Shown one piece after another: positions 1 through 6,027 of a DNA stretch of 9,107 nt. Below the pieces are notes generated by a model that saw nothing but the letters and a program-made list of their open reading frames with translations, was not told where the DNA came from and searched no databases. Source of the stretch: Nitrososphaerota archaeon (lineage in GTDB: Archaea > Thermoproteota > Nitrososphaeria > Nitrososphaerales > UBA57); assembly GCA_022572285.1 (NCBI GenBank), contig JACZWF010000046.1, forward strand, positions 1 through 9,107, written 5' to 3'. A program made the translations under genes and the position numbers. Position 1 is the stretch's first letter, and each line of letters starts with the position of its first letter.

Positions 1-261
1 CTGATGGAGGCGATATCCCGAACTAACTGCACAGCCCTGCTAATCTCTGAGCTAGCTCGAGCGTCCTTAGAAAGAGAGTATCAGATAGAAGAGTACATTG
101 CTCAGGGTGTGATGGTATTACAGAGAGTAGTACGATCTGAGGGGTTGAATAGGATCTTTCAGGTCGAGAAGATGAGAGGCATCAACCACGACAGCGAACT
201 TCACCCCTACAAGATCAATAAGGATGGGATCAGCATCTTCGCCCGTGAGAGAATCGTCTAG
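1..261 (+). CDS. KaiC/RecA-like ATPase, C-terminal fragment (5' end outside window)
   Basis: The reading frame is open from the first base (CTG ATG GAG) to a TAG at 259-261, so the ATG at base 4 is probably internal and the gene starts upstream of the window. The 86 visible residues look like the C-terminal end of a KaiC-like P-loop ATPase. There is a run reading YIAQGVMVLQRV, then a strand with VEKMRGINHDSELHPYKI and a final GISIF, which matches the family pattern 'vadGVivL...rkmRGt.hd...hPfei...Gi.v'. In KaiC-like proteins this part of the RecA fold carries residues near the subunit interface. Walker A and B motifs would lie upstream and cannot be checked. Archaeal members are often signalling or regulatory ATPases of unknown target. 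It converges on the thioredoxin-fold gene, with an 8-base gap between stop codons. The family call is fairly secure; the role is not. Confidence 0.75.
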   Translation: MMEAISRTNCTALLISELARASLEREYQIEEYIAQGVMVLQRVVRSEGLNRIFQVEKMRGINHDSELHPYKINKDGISIFARERIV

Positions 262-269
262 ACCGCTAT

Positions 270-803
270 CTATTGATCGTCCGCCCACTTGATAGTGCAC
301 CCGAAGGCATGAGTTTCAGGTTGAGTTATTTCTTTCCCAGATAGGATTGAATCAAGCGCACCTCTCAGATCACGCGATGTAACCTTGGTCTCATCCTTAC
401 TGTCGTCTATTCTACCGTGATACCGTAACTTCCTTTCCTTGTCAAAAACAAAAATCTCTGGAGTGTACTCTGCCTTGTATCTTGCGGCTACGCTCTGATC
501 TCCGTCTCGCAAGTAGGGGAAGTTATAGCCCTTTTCCGCGGCCCTCTGGACCATATTATCGAAGCTATCTTCAGGATATCTCATCTCGCTATTTGAATTA
601 ATTGCTACAAGAGCTACTCCCTTACTGAGGTAATCCCTCTGTATTGATATCAGCCTGGTCTCATATGCCTGCACATATGGACAGTGGTTGCAAGTGAACA
701 TAAGTACCAGAATCTCCTTCTCTAGGAAATCGTCCAAACTATAGGTTCGGTTATCCACACCCCGCAGATTGAAATCTTCCGAAGGACTTCCTATCGCTAA
801 CAT
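270..803 (-). CDS. thioredoxin-fold protein of the AhpC/TSA-like family (PRX_like1 type)
   Basis: This 177-residue soluble protein has a thioredoxin fold of the peroxiredoxin-like type. The N-terminus has the AhpC/TSA-style lead-in (GSPSEDFNLRGVDNRTYSL). Strand beta-1 then runs into a redox motif TCNHCPYV with Cys38 and Cys41. The expected cis-proline lies at Pro115 in EYTPEIFVF, followed by a strand and the RYHGRIDD segment. The C-terminal FGCTIKW, with a third cysteine (Cys169), is characteristic of the 'thioredoxin family protein' group carrying CNHCPYV and is usually invariant there. The length is normal for the family. No signal peptide is seen, so it is probably a cytoplasmic thiol oxidoreductase; the physiological substrate is unknown. 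The ATG at 801-803 is favoured because a TATA-like element lies about 30 bases upstream (829-837), which fits a leaderless message. Confidence 0.9.
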   Translation of the reverse strand: MLAIGSPSEDFNLRGVDNRTYSLDDFLEKEILVLMFTCNHCPYVQAYETRLISIQRDYLSKGVALVAINSNSEMRYPEDSFDNMVQRAAEKGYNFPYLRDGDQSVAARYKAEYTPEIFVFDKERKLRYHGRIDDSKDETKVTSRDLRGALDSILSGKEITQPETHAFGCTIKWADDQ

Positions 804-828
804 CTTACCTACTGACTACTTTCACCGG

Positions 829-837
829 AAAGATAAG
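829..837 (-). promoter_or_regulatory. TATA-like box for the thioredoxin-fold gene
   Basis: On the minus strand the sequence reads CTTATCTTT, centred about 30 bases before the ATG at 803. This spacing would place transcription initiation at or just before the start codon. It lies in the short gap between this gene and the stop codon of the small membrane protein gene, so the two genes are probably transcribed separately. Confidence 0.45.
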
Positions 838-862
838 AAGGTATGTCCATATTTTCTCCTGC

Positions 863-1075
863 TTAGGGGTCTAGCGCCGCCACAATAATAAACGACCCTA
901 TTACGAAGGCGAGGGCACCAAAAGGCAAGCCATAAAATAACGATATTTCCAGTCCACCTACAACAGTCTGCGCAATCCGTTCAATCGTTAGAATCATCAT
1001 GACATAACCTCCAAAGAAAGCTACCAAACCGATCGTAATCGAAATCAGAGCGCGGAAAGCGGCAGATCCACCCAA
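863..1075 (-). CDS. small two-helix membrane protein, unknown function
   Basis: A 70-residue, very hydrophobic protein with two predicted membrane spans, roughly residues 9-31 (ALISITIGLVAFFGGYVMM and following) and 46-68 (LFYGLPFGALAFVIGSFII and following). They are joined by a short loop containing ERIAQTVVGG. Both spans are rich in small residues and contain glycines that could pack helices. No family was recognised. The start is a TTG at 1073-1075. There is no ATG or GTG between it and the upstream in-frame stop, and a good TATA-like element sits about 30 bases upstream (1100-1109), which supports a leaderless TTG start. It lies next to a decayed gene but itself shows no frameshift. The hydrophobic pattern and promoter make a real gene likely; its function cannot be stated. 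Confidence 0.65.
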   Translation of the reverse strand: MGGSAAFRALISITIGLVAFFGGYVMMILTIERIAQTVVGGLEISLFYGLPFGALAFVIGSFIIVAALDP

Positions 1076-1099
1076 TTCGAGCTTACTTGCGTATACACA

Positions 1100-1109
1100 G
1101 GATATAAGG
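1100..1109 (-). promoter_or_regulatory. TATA-like box for the small membrane protein gene
   Basis: The minus strand reads CCTTATATCC here, a close match to an archaeal TATA box, with its centre about 30 bases upstream of the TTG start at 1075. It is one of the clearest promoter elements in the window and is the main argument for the TTG start. Confidence 0.55.
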
Positions 1110-1377
1110 TGAAAGGGACGTCCGCAATTCTCTCTCTATAATCTCATCCGATTCTAACTCGTCTCTTCGGGGGTTCCCTTACCAAATGTTTGTCCTATGA
1201 CGGTTTTCCGTCACCATCTAGGTCAGGTGGCTTCGATCCTCCTTCTCAACTGGATGGAGATATCTGGAGATTGACATCATAAACATACCAAAACAGATTA
1301 TCGTCTAATTCTTGCAACGAGGGTTGTGATTGTCAACGGAGGGAGCACGATCAAGGAGACAACAAAAACAGTACTAC

Positions 1378-1387
1378 CGCGCGCGCG
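1378..1387. repeat. alternating CG tract, site 1 (10 bases)
   Basis: Ten bases of pure alternating C and G, preceded by CTAC. It lies inside the decayed gene region. It is one of three such tracts in the window, all outside intact genes. Each is preceded on the plus strand by a pyrimidine-T-A-pyrimidine tetramer. Confidence 0.6.
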
Positions 1388-1561
1388 ATTCTAGCGATGA
1401 CAACTTCTAGAAGGGTTGGAACTCCAACATCTTCAAGTCCTAACAGCAAACTCGTAATGAAGCCCGCGTGCGCAAACCAATTTCATCAAAGCCTCCTCCA
1501 TTCGTGATCACTGTAATACTATCTCCCTGCGGACCAGAATCAGGGTAAATAGAATCGACCC

Positions 1562-1580
1562 GAAGGTCACTTTGACCTTC
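1562..1580. repeat. perfect inverted repeat, 8-base arms with 3-base loop
   Basis: GAAGGTCA and TGACCTTC flank the loop CTT. The dyad falls inside the signal-peptide/IPT frame of the decayed gene, where it encodes EGQSDL, so it may be coincidental. No T-run follows it on either strand, so it is not a typical terminator. It could form a hairpin or bind a dimeric protein, but nothing else supports that. Confidence 0.35.
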
Positions 1581-1816
1581 AGCGTCTAGGATGGGAGACA
1601 TCGCTACAAGCAACAAGAGTAGGGCCTGAAAAGCCCCGTGGACCAAGACGCCAAACCGTATCAACTTTGAATATTTCAAGATATGGTTCAGATCTTCCAG
1701 CAGATGGGACGGTTTTCTGACCCGAAGCTACGAAGACAGAGCTAAAGCAGCCAAGCGATACCTTCAACTTACGAGAGAGGGAGAAGTGTGGGGAAAGGAT
1801 TTTCGAGCTGGATAAT

Positions 1817-1825
1817 GTTTATCTA
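1817..1825 (+). promoter_or_regulatory. TATA-like box for the coiled-coil membrane protein gene
   Basis: GTTTATCTA, centred about 29 bases upstream of the TTG at 1850. The spacing predicts a start of transcription at or within a couple of bases of that codon, supporting a leaderless TTG start. A purine-rich stretch (about 1772-1800) lies just upstream. Confidence 0.5.
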
Positions 1826-1849
1826 AAGAACTTTGAGTAAACTAGAATC

Positions 1850-2377
1850 TTGGTCGCCACTCCAACCCTGCTTCTCGCGATTGTCATCTTCTCGGCTCTG
1901 ATCATTACCGTCGTCATCATTGTTTCCAGTCGGAAATTGAAAACAAAACAGATGGAGTTGAAAACAGCTGCTGAAAACATAGCTGATATAGAAAAGAGGA
2001 TGGTATCCCTCAGAGATGATCTGACAGATGAGAAAAGGTCTATAGAGAGATCAGCTCGGAGCCGAGTTCGTAGACTAGATCTTTCATCGAAAGCTCTAGT
2101 CTACAATCATCTACTTGATCACCTGGAGAGATGGAAGAAGGGAGATGAAGATCTATCAGTTGCAGGCAGATTCGTTAGAGAGTCCTCAGATAAGCTAAGT
2201 AGAAAGGTTAGAGATTATTGGGAAAAGGTAGAAGGCGATACACCTGAGAATGCTCGAGGTTTGATCCCATCTCTGGAGGAGCATCTGAGGAGAAGAGTTA
2301 TTGTTTTCACGAAAGAGCTTGAAGGGCCTGCTGATGACTCAATAGAAGGAAGTTTGGATTCCGTGAAGGAGGACTGA
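1850..2377 (+). CDS. membrane-anchored coiled-coil protein, unknown function
   Basis: A 175-residue protein with one N-terminal membrane helix (about residues 6-26, LLLAIVIFSALIITVVIIVSS) and almost no residues before it. A charged, mostly helical region follows. Residues about 28-70 (KLKTKQMELKTAAENIADI and onward to EKRSIERSA) look like a coiled coil. Residues 70-160 are rich in Lys, Arg, Glu and Asp, including LERWKKGDEDL and KLSRKVRDYWEKV, and suggest further amphipathic helices. The basic RKLKTK directly after the helix favours the bulk of the protein being cytoplasmic. No enzyme motif was seen. Such proteins can act as membrane-tethered scaffolds, but no partner can be named. The start is TTG at 1850-1852, chosen because of the TATA-like box 29 bases upstream and because the membrane helix begins immediately after it. 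Confidence 0.7.
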   Translation: MVATPTLLLAIVIFSALIITVVIIVSSRKLKTKQMELKTAAENIADIEKRMVSLRDDLTDEKRSIERSARSRVRRLDLSSKALVYNHLLDHLERWKKGDEDLSVAGRFVRESSDKLSRKVRDYWEKVEGDTPENARGLIPSLEEHLRRRVIVFTKELEGPADDSIEGSLDSVKED

Positions 2378-2410
2378 TCTTGTTCATGGGATCTCGATTC
2401 GGGTAACTAT

Positions 2411-2421
2411 CGCGCGCGCGC
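2411..2421. repeat. alternating CG tract, site 2 (11 bases)
   Basis: Eleven bases of pure alternating C and G, preceded by CTAT, in the gap between two convergent genes. GGTA at 2402-2405 and TACC at 2433-2436 give a weak dyad around it. It is the longest of the three CG tracts in the window. Confidence 0.65.
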
Positions 2422-2435
2422 TCCCCATGCACTAC

Positions 2436-2462
2436 CATCATCGTCATCATCATCATCATCAT
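2436..2462. repeat. CAT/ATG trinucleotide microsatellite
   Basis: Two CAT units, one CGT, then six consecutive CAT units. It lies 14 bases after CG tract site 2. Read on the minus strand it would give a run of Met codons, but no credible gene contains it. The single CGT interruption looks like a point change in an older array of nine units. Length variation between strains would be expected. Confidence 0.8.
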
Positions 2463-2520
2463 CCTCGCCCCGTTTGAATCGGCTTTTGTGCTAGGTGGCA
2501 TCGGTAGCCCAGTTCCAAAC

Positions 2521-2534
2521 CGCTTTTTTCAGCG
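2521..2534 (+). terminator. possible T-run terminator
   Basis: A run of six T (2524-2529) flanked by CGCT and AGCG, the strongest plus-strand T-run downstream of the coiled-coil gene. Archaeal transcription often ends at T-rich stretches. However, it is nearly 150 bases past the stop codon and the stem is only four bases, so the assignment is weak. Confidence 0.22.
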
Positions 2535-2591
2535 CGAGATTGACCAGTCATTCAAGGAGACTTGAGATATGAACGCGTATTTAGATTCGAC

Positions 2592-4016
2592 TTAAACTGG
2601 TTTCCCTGTCATCTCTTTAGGAACAGGAAGTCCAATTCTATCGAGTATTGTCGGGGCGACATCCATAATGCTTATGGTGCCGATATCCTTTCGTCTCCTA
2701 TCGCGTGGGTCGTATAGGATGAAAACCCCATCCATGGAATGAACTGAATCATCTGGACCTGTGTCATTCTCCTCAAGGTAAATCTTCCCATGGCCAATAG
2801 TGCCCGCGGCTCTCCAATTCAAGTCATCGAAGTATACCATCAAATCCGGTGGATCTCCATTGACAGTCTCATACAATTCATCGGGAGAGAAGACCGTATT
2901 TTTCATCGGGATGCCCCGATGGTCGACTAATCGGTTAATCTTTTCCTTCAATTCCATGACTAGCTCATCCAGATCTCCTCCGGGTTCCTTGTTCAAAATC
3001 CCCTTCTTCTCCCGTCCCTTCACATTGAAGAAAATCCTGGAATAGTATCCTCCCCACCCCCATACCTTAGTCTTATCCCAGTCCACTGGAGCCTCCTCTA
3101 TACTCACAATGCCTTTAGGCTCTGAAGCTAACTTGAGATAGCCTTCTCTGATCAACCATTCATTTACACAAAACGCCCCCTTCATGGCTTTGCTGCCATG
3201 GTCGGACGCAACGATAACGATTGTATCTTCCCCACCCCTCTTGATCAGTTCACTAATTCTCTTGTCCAGAAGAATATAATAATCCTCGAGTACCATTTCG
3301 AATCTATTCCCCGACTCGAACTTTGGGTGTTTATCATCAAAGTACTTCCAAAAAGTGTGATGAAGCCTGTCGAGTCCAATTTCCACCAACATGAAAAAGT
3401 TCCATTCCTTTTGCTCGATCATATAGTTAGCTAGATCAAACCTTTTGTTAGTCATCCTCCTGATCGCTCGGAGTATCTCGTCACGATTATCGCTTCTGAA
3501 GGCGACATCAAACTCATATTCTCCAACAATATCCGCAACCTCATCTCGAAGTTCATGAGGATAGGTGTATTCCTTTTCCAGACCAGGTGTAAGGAAACAC
3601 GATATGAGATTGCCCAGAATGGGCCTCACCGGGTAGGTTGGTGGAACTCCAATCAGACACGATTTCATGTCATTTTTCTGGGCGATTATGTCCCAGATGG
3701 GCTTTTCGTTTATCATGGTGGACGTGGTGAGGTAATACTCTGAGTAGCTCCATCCCTTACGATTTCTGAAACCATAGATGCCCAACTTACCAGGATCCAT
3801 TCCAGTCATCATTACCATCCATGCAGGGACCGTAATAGGCGGATCACAGCTTCGCATACGTCCAGAGACTCCGTTTTCCACTAATCTTCTGATTGTCGGC
3901 ATCTTATCAAGGAACTTCTCTAGAACGAGCTCAGGGGGAGCGGAATCAAGTCCGATCAGGATAACCTTTCTACCTATTGCACCACGTCTTGCTCCGGCAT
4001 CTCGCAATTGGGTCAC
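2592..4016 (-). CDS. alkaline-phosphatase-superfamily phosphohydrolase (COG3379 / type I phosphodiesterase-like)
   Basis: A 474-residue cytoplasmic hydrolase of the alkaline phosphatase superfamily, resembling the COG3379 'AP superfamily phosphohydrolase/phosphomutase' group and nucleotide pyrophosphatases. All seven expected active-site positions are visible. Asp24 lies in ILIGLDSAPP. Thr62 in ITVPAW is the likely nucleophile. Asp216 and His220 lie in GLDRLHH, Asp272 and His273 in VASDHGS, and His426 in SVHSMDGVF. These would bind two metal ions, usually zinc or manganese. TGMDPGKLGIYGF, after the nucleophile, is also typical. The natural substrate is unknown; phosphodiesters or phosphomonoesters are possible. 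No signal peptide or membrane helix is seen. The start is a GTG at 4016; the frame closes upstream at 4047-4049. It follows the LON-domain gene by 33 bases and is probably co-transcribed with it. Confidence 0.88.
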   Translation of the reverse strand: MTQLRDAGARRGAIGRKVILIGLDSAPPELVLEKFLDKMPTIRRLVENGVSGRMRSCDPPITVPAWMVMMTGMDPGKLGIYGFRNRKGWSYSEYYLTTSTMINEKPIWDIIAQKNDMKSCLIGVPPTYPVRPILGNLISCFLTPGLEKEYTYPHELRDEVADIVGEYEFDVAFRSDNRDEILRAIRRMTNKRFDLANYMIEQKEWNFFMLVEIGLDRLHHTFWKYFDDKHPKFESGNRFEMVLEDYYILLDKRISELIKRGGEDTIVIVASDHGSKAMKGAFCVNEWLIREGYLKLASEPKGIVSIEEAPVDWDKTKVWGWGGYYSRIFFNVKGREKKGILNKEPGGDLDELVMELKEKINRLVDHRGIPMKNTVFSPDELYETVNGDPPDLMVYFDDLNWRAAGTIGHGKIYLEENDTGPDDSVHSMDGVFILYDPRDRRRKDIGTISIMDVAPTILDRIGLPVPKEMTGKPV

Positions 4017-4049
4017 AGAAAACCTATTGATTGAATCGATACGAAGTTA

Positions 4050-4868
4050 TTATCTGAGTGCTCTCTTCCTTAGGAAGGTCGGCCCATATTTTTCGGCTAT
4101 GAGAGCCAAGAGTTCTCCAGTGTGATGTTGAGCGATATGATTCAGGAATTTCACCCCAATTTCACCCCGTCGAGTTGCATCCGAATCGAAAGCATCGTCA
4201 GCGAGACTCTGACAGGTATCACATTCAGGAATAGTAATTATCTCCTTAGCACTGCGCAGCGAGGCTAGTTGCTTATCGAATAGGGTGTTCACCTTCTTGA
4301 GCCTCTCCTCCGGATCTATGGTCTGGAGCAAATCTAATCTCTCGTCTAGACTGAAATTTGGAGAGTAGGCACACAAATCAGCCAGCTTCCCGGGGGTGTC
4401 TGCTTTCTTCAATAGATCTATTATTTCCAACGGTATCCCCGGGATAAGCCTTACAAATTCTTCAATTTGCTTCAGAACCTCCTTCATCACCTTTGGTTTC
4501 GTAGCTCCTTCGGTCTCCATTTCGCCTACACGTCTGAAGCTAGCTTTCAAATACGACCTCTCATCTGTTACCTTTTCGATCTTAATTCTCCAGAGACCTT
4601 TTATCAAAACCCAGTCGATTCCTTCATCGTTAGTATTTTTCCTCCTGATCAGGGTTAGAGTGCCTATCGTCTTCTCGTAGTTTGACTGCGGAGATTTTGG
4701 GATAAAGGCGACGAGGTGCTGCTGCTCAAGTGCCCTATCGATAGCGGCTTTGTTCTTTTCGTCAGCTAGAGTGATGGCTACCTCCATGTTAGGAAACGGT
4801 ATTACTCCTTCTAGGATTAATGCAGGAGCTTGAAATTCACCAGAGGGTAAGTTGTCTATCGTAGTCAT
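4050..4868 (-). CDS. stand-alone LON substrate-binding-domain protein with a CxxC...HxxxHH tail
   Basis: A 272-residue protein. Residues about 14-110 match the beta-rich LON N-terminal (substrate-binding) domain: ALILEGVIPFPNMEVAI, then HLVAFIPKSP, GTLTLIRR and WVLIKGLWRIKIEKV. The 'lfPgm...pl', 'igvia' and 'v.l.G..R..i' positions are in order. Residues about 125-205 form the helical part (EIIDLLKKADTPGKLADL, SLDERLDLLQTIDPEERLKKV) usual after that domain. There is no AAA+ module and no Ser/Lys protease domain, so this is not Lon protease; it may be an adaptor or substrate receptor. The last 60 residues add Cys216-X2-Cys219 and His244-X3-His248-His249, a possible zinc site. The ATG at 4868 is supported by a TATA-like box 29 bases upstream. 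It is first in a probable operon with the phosphohydrolase. Confidence 0.82.
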   Translation of the reverse strand: MTTIDNLPSGEFQAPALILEGVIPFPNMEVAITLADEKNKAAIDRALEQQHLVAFIPKSPQSNYEKTIGTLTLIRRKNTNDEGIDWVLIKGLWRIKIEKVTDERSYLKASFRRVGEMETEGATKPKVMKEVLKQIEEFVRLIPGIPLEIIDLLKKADTPGKLADLCAYSPNFSLDERLDLLQTIDPEERLKKVNTLFDKQLASLRSAKEIITIPECDTCQSLADDAFDSDATRRGEIGVKFLNHIAQHHTGELLALIAEKYGPTFLRKRALR

Positions 4869-4892
4869 GTTATATCAGCTCATCATCCTATT

Positions 4893-4900
4893 CGATATAT
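4893..4900 (-). promoter_or_regulatory. TATA-like box for the LON-domain/phosphohydrolase operon
   Basis: The minus strand reads ATATATCG, centred about 29 bases upstream of the ATG at 4868. It should drive both the LON-domain gene and the phosphohydrolase gene. No separate promoter is visible in the 33 bases between them. Confidence 0.5.
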
Positions 4901-5009
4901 GTTCTTCTCTAGCCCCATCTTTTCCCAGAATTCCCAGCTCATACTTCCGGAGCTTTCTTTCCTAAATCGGAGAATTCGCAAAGTCATGATCCATAGTGAC
5001 TTAATACCC

Positions 5010-5132
5010 ATGAATCCCTTAAAGGGACATGTGGAAACATACGACTGTGACTATTGTGGAGTTCAGTTTCATGCATGGGATAAAGCTCAGGAGCACAAGT
5101 CGGAATGTCCCACGCTAAAGGCACTTAGATGA
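5010..5132 (+). CDS. 40-residue single C2HC zinc-finger protein
   Basis: A very small protein that is little more than one zinc finger. From the ATG at 5010 the ligands would be Cys13, Cys16, His29 and Cys33 (YDCDYCGVQF ... EHKSEC), spacing C-X2-C-X12-H-X3-C. This resembles a classical C2H2 finger with the last His replaced by Cys; Phe20 sits at the usual core aromatic position. Small one-finger proteins are common in archaea and may bind nucleic acid or protein, but no target is known. The start is uncertain. In-frame ATGs also occur at 4986 (48 residues) and 4899 (77 residues). The last has a TATA-like GTTATATC 26 bases upstream, but residues encoded before 5010 look non-coding. A TATA-like CCTAAATCG (4961-4969) could give a short leader before 5010. 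It is divergent from the LON-domain operon. Confidence 0.6.
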   Translation: MNPLKGHVETYDCDYCGVQFHAWDKAQEHKSECPTLKALR

Positions 5133-5228
5133 TTCCTCGCACCGATAACACAACATATTTCTGGATTCGGATTCGCTAGCACTACTTCGTAATAGAATCG
5201 ATTGTGAAATTGCGCCAGCTAGTAAATC

Positions 5229-5237
5229 CTTAAATCG
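5229..5237 (+). promoter_or_regulatory. TATA-like box for the anchored extracytoplasmic protein gene
   Basis: CTTAAATCG, centred about 35 bases upstream of the ATG at 5268, which predicts a leader of roughly eight bases. A CTATATC at 5250-5256 is too close to the start to serve at normal archaeal spacing. Confidence 0.35.
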
Positions 5238-5267
5238 ACTAGACTGTACTATATCATCGTAAAATAA

Positions 5268-5969
5268 ATGAGGGGTGGATTAACTAGGCCGTTCCTCTTG
5301 GTAATTTTGAGTGGCGTCGCCATAATTGCGATCTTTGGAGGATTGGTTCTTTTCAATTCCTTCAGACCACCTCTACCCCCAACTACTGATCCTCCCCCAG
5401 TTGTACTCCCACCAGTTGGCAATGGTAATGGTATTCCGAGCATGGAGGCGGCTGAAGAATTGAAGCTAACAGTCGAGCGGCACTTCAAGAAATTTGAAGC
5501 TAAGAACTTCCGGGAACAGACCGATGGGCTCCTATCCGATTATGACAACTCGAGAGACACTCTCGTAGAATGGACAAGGCAGGCCGGCATTTACGCTGGA
5601 ACATATCGAGGGTTCAATAGCCTTACGATACTTTACGCCCAAGTCCTAGGAAACACAGAATCGATCAATATCACCATCAGCAACTACGAGGCCAAATTCT
5701 CCGAGGAAGGTGCAAGCACCACAATGCATCTACTCAATCTAGGACGGGGGAAAGTCATTGGAGAGTTTGAGATGGAAATAGATGTGGAAATGGACTGGAT
5801 CTTTGATGAAGAGAGATCGAGATGGTTAATAACTAACGAGACTTGGGAGTTTGTACTTTTCAAGACTCAGACAATTGCTGAGGGAACAGTCTTCCCGCTT
5901 CACTGGCAGAAGAGGGGGGACTTTAGCGTCTGGGACGATAGGATAAAGCAATTGTTCTCTTCGCCCTGA
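5268..5969 (+). CDS. membrane-anchored extracytoplasmic protein with Pro-rich stalk, possibly NTF2-like
   Basis: A 233-residue protein. After a short basic N-terminus (MRGGLTRP) comes a membrane segment, about residues 9-30 (FLLVILSGVAIIAIFGGLVLF). A proline-rich linker with PPLPPTTDPPP and VVLPPVG follows (about 34-54), then a soluble domain from about residue 60. That domain starts with a helix (AAEELKLTVERHFKKFEAKNF), an aromatic-rich helix with YDNSRDTLVEW, and then alternating beta-like strands (ITISNYEA, WLITNETWEFVLF). This helix-then-curved-sheet order is like SnoaL/NTF2-like domains, but the match is by pattern only. No catalytic residues were identified. The anchor and stalk place the domain outside the membrane; two NxS/NxT sequences (NIT, NET) could be N-glycosylated. 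It lies 58 bases before the signal-peptidase-like gene, which has its own TATA-like element. Confidence 0.72.
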   Translation: MRGGLTRPFLLVILSGVAIIAIFGGLVLFNSFRPPLPPTTDPPPVVLPPVGNGNGIPSMEAAEELKLTVERHFKKFEAKNFREQTDGLLSDYDNSRDTLVEWTRQAGIYAGTYRGFNSLTILYAQVLGNTESINITISNYEAKFSEEGASTTMHLLNLGRGKVIGEFEMEIDVEMDWIFDEERSRWLITNETWEFVLFKTQTIAEGTVFPLHWQKRGDFSVWDDRIKQLFSSP

Positions 5970-5996
5970 GCAACATCCTTCAGTTAACTAGAAAAT

Positions 5997-6005
5997 CCAT
6001 AAATT
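5997..6005 (+). promoter_or_regulatory. TATA-like box for the signal-peptidase-like gene
   Basis: CCATAAATT, centred about 27 bases upstream of the ATG at 6028, is the right distance for a leaderless message. It suggests this gene can be expressed separately from the anchored protein gene upstream. Confidence 0.45.
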
Positions 6006-6027
6006 CTATAATCGCATTAGTTGATGC

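Larger units (their letters stand above)
1195..1679 (-). pseudogene. decayed gene for a probable surface protein (signal peptide, IPT/TIG-like start, membrane segment)
   Basis: No single frame is open across this stretch, but successive minus-strand frames each look protein-like. From a TTG at 1679 to a TAG at 1440 there is a signal peptide or membrane segment (FQALLLLLVAMSPILDAEG), then VDSIYPDSGPQGDSITV and NGGGF. The latter resemble the opening strands of an IPT/TIG immunoglobulin-like domain ('i.P.sGp.Gt.VtItG.GF'). The domain then breaks off. A second frame (1482-1351) reads as a hydrophobic stretch with LLLGLEDVGVPTLLEVVIAR. A third (1360-1298) continues it with VSLIVLPPLTITTLVARIRR. 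A fourth (about 1317-1195) gives NLFWYVYDVNLQISPSS, a TGA at 1245-1247, then a hydrophilic tail PPDLDGDGKPS and a stop. Several frameshifts, one nonsense change and probably an internal deletion are needed. Alternatively, the first segment alone is a real 79-residue secreted protein. No good TATA element precedes it. Confidence 0.4.

Noticed and set aside
2307..2501. Minus-strand frame with a run of Met residues
   Set aside because: The Met run is only the CAT microsatellite read on the other strand. The frame overlaps the 3' end of the coiled-coil gene and has no other protein-like feature.
4050..4868. Truncated Lon protease
   Set aside because: The protein has a clean promoter, a full LON domain and a distinct C-terminal region, and is followed directly by another gene, so it is a stand-alone LON-domain protein and not a fragment.
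4899..5009. N-terminal extension of the small zinc-finger protein
   Set aside because: The frame is open and a TATA-like element fits a start at 4899, but the residues are not protein-like and bare finger proteins usually begin close to the first cysteine. Left as an alternative start.
5015..5027. Palindrome TCCCTTAAAGGGA as an operator or terminator
   Set aside because: It lies inside the start of the small zinc-finger gene and encodes part of it; arms are six bases with one central base, which can occur by chance.
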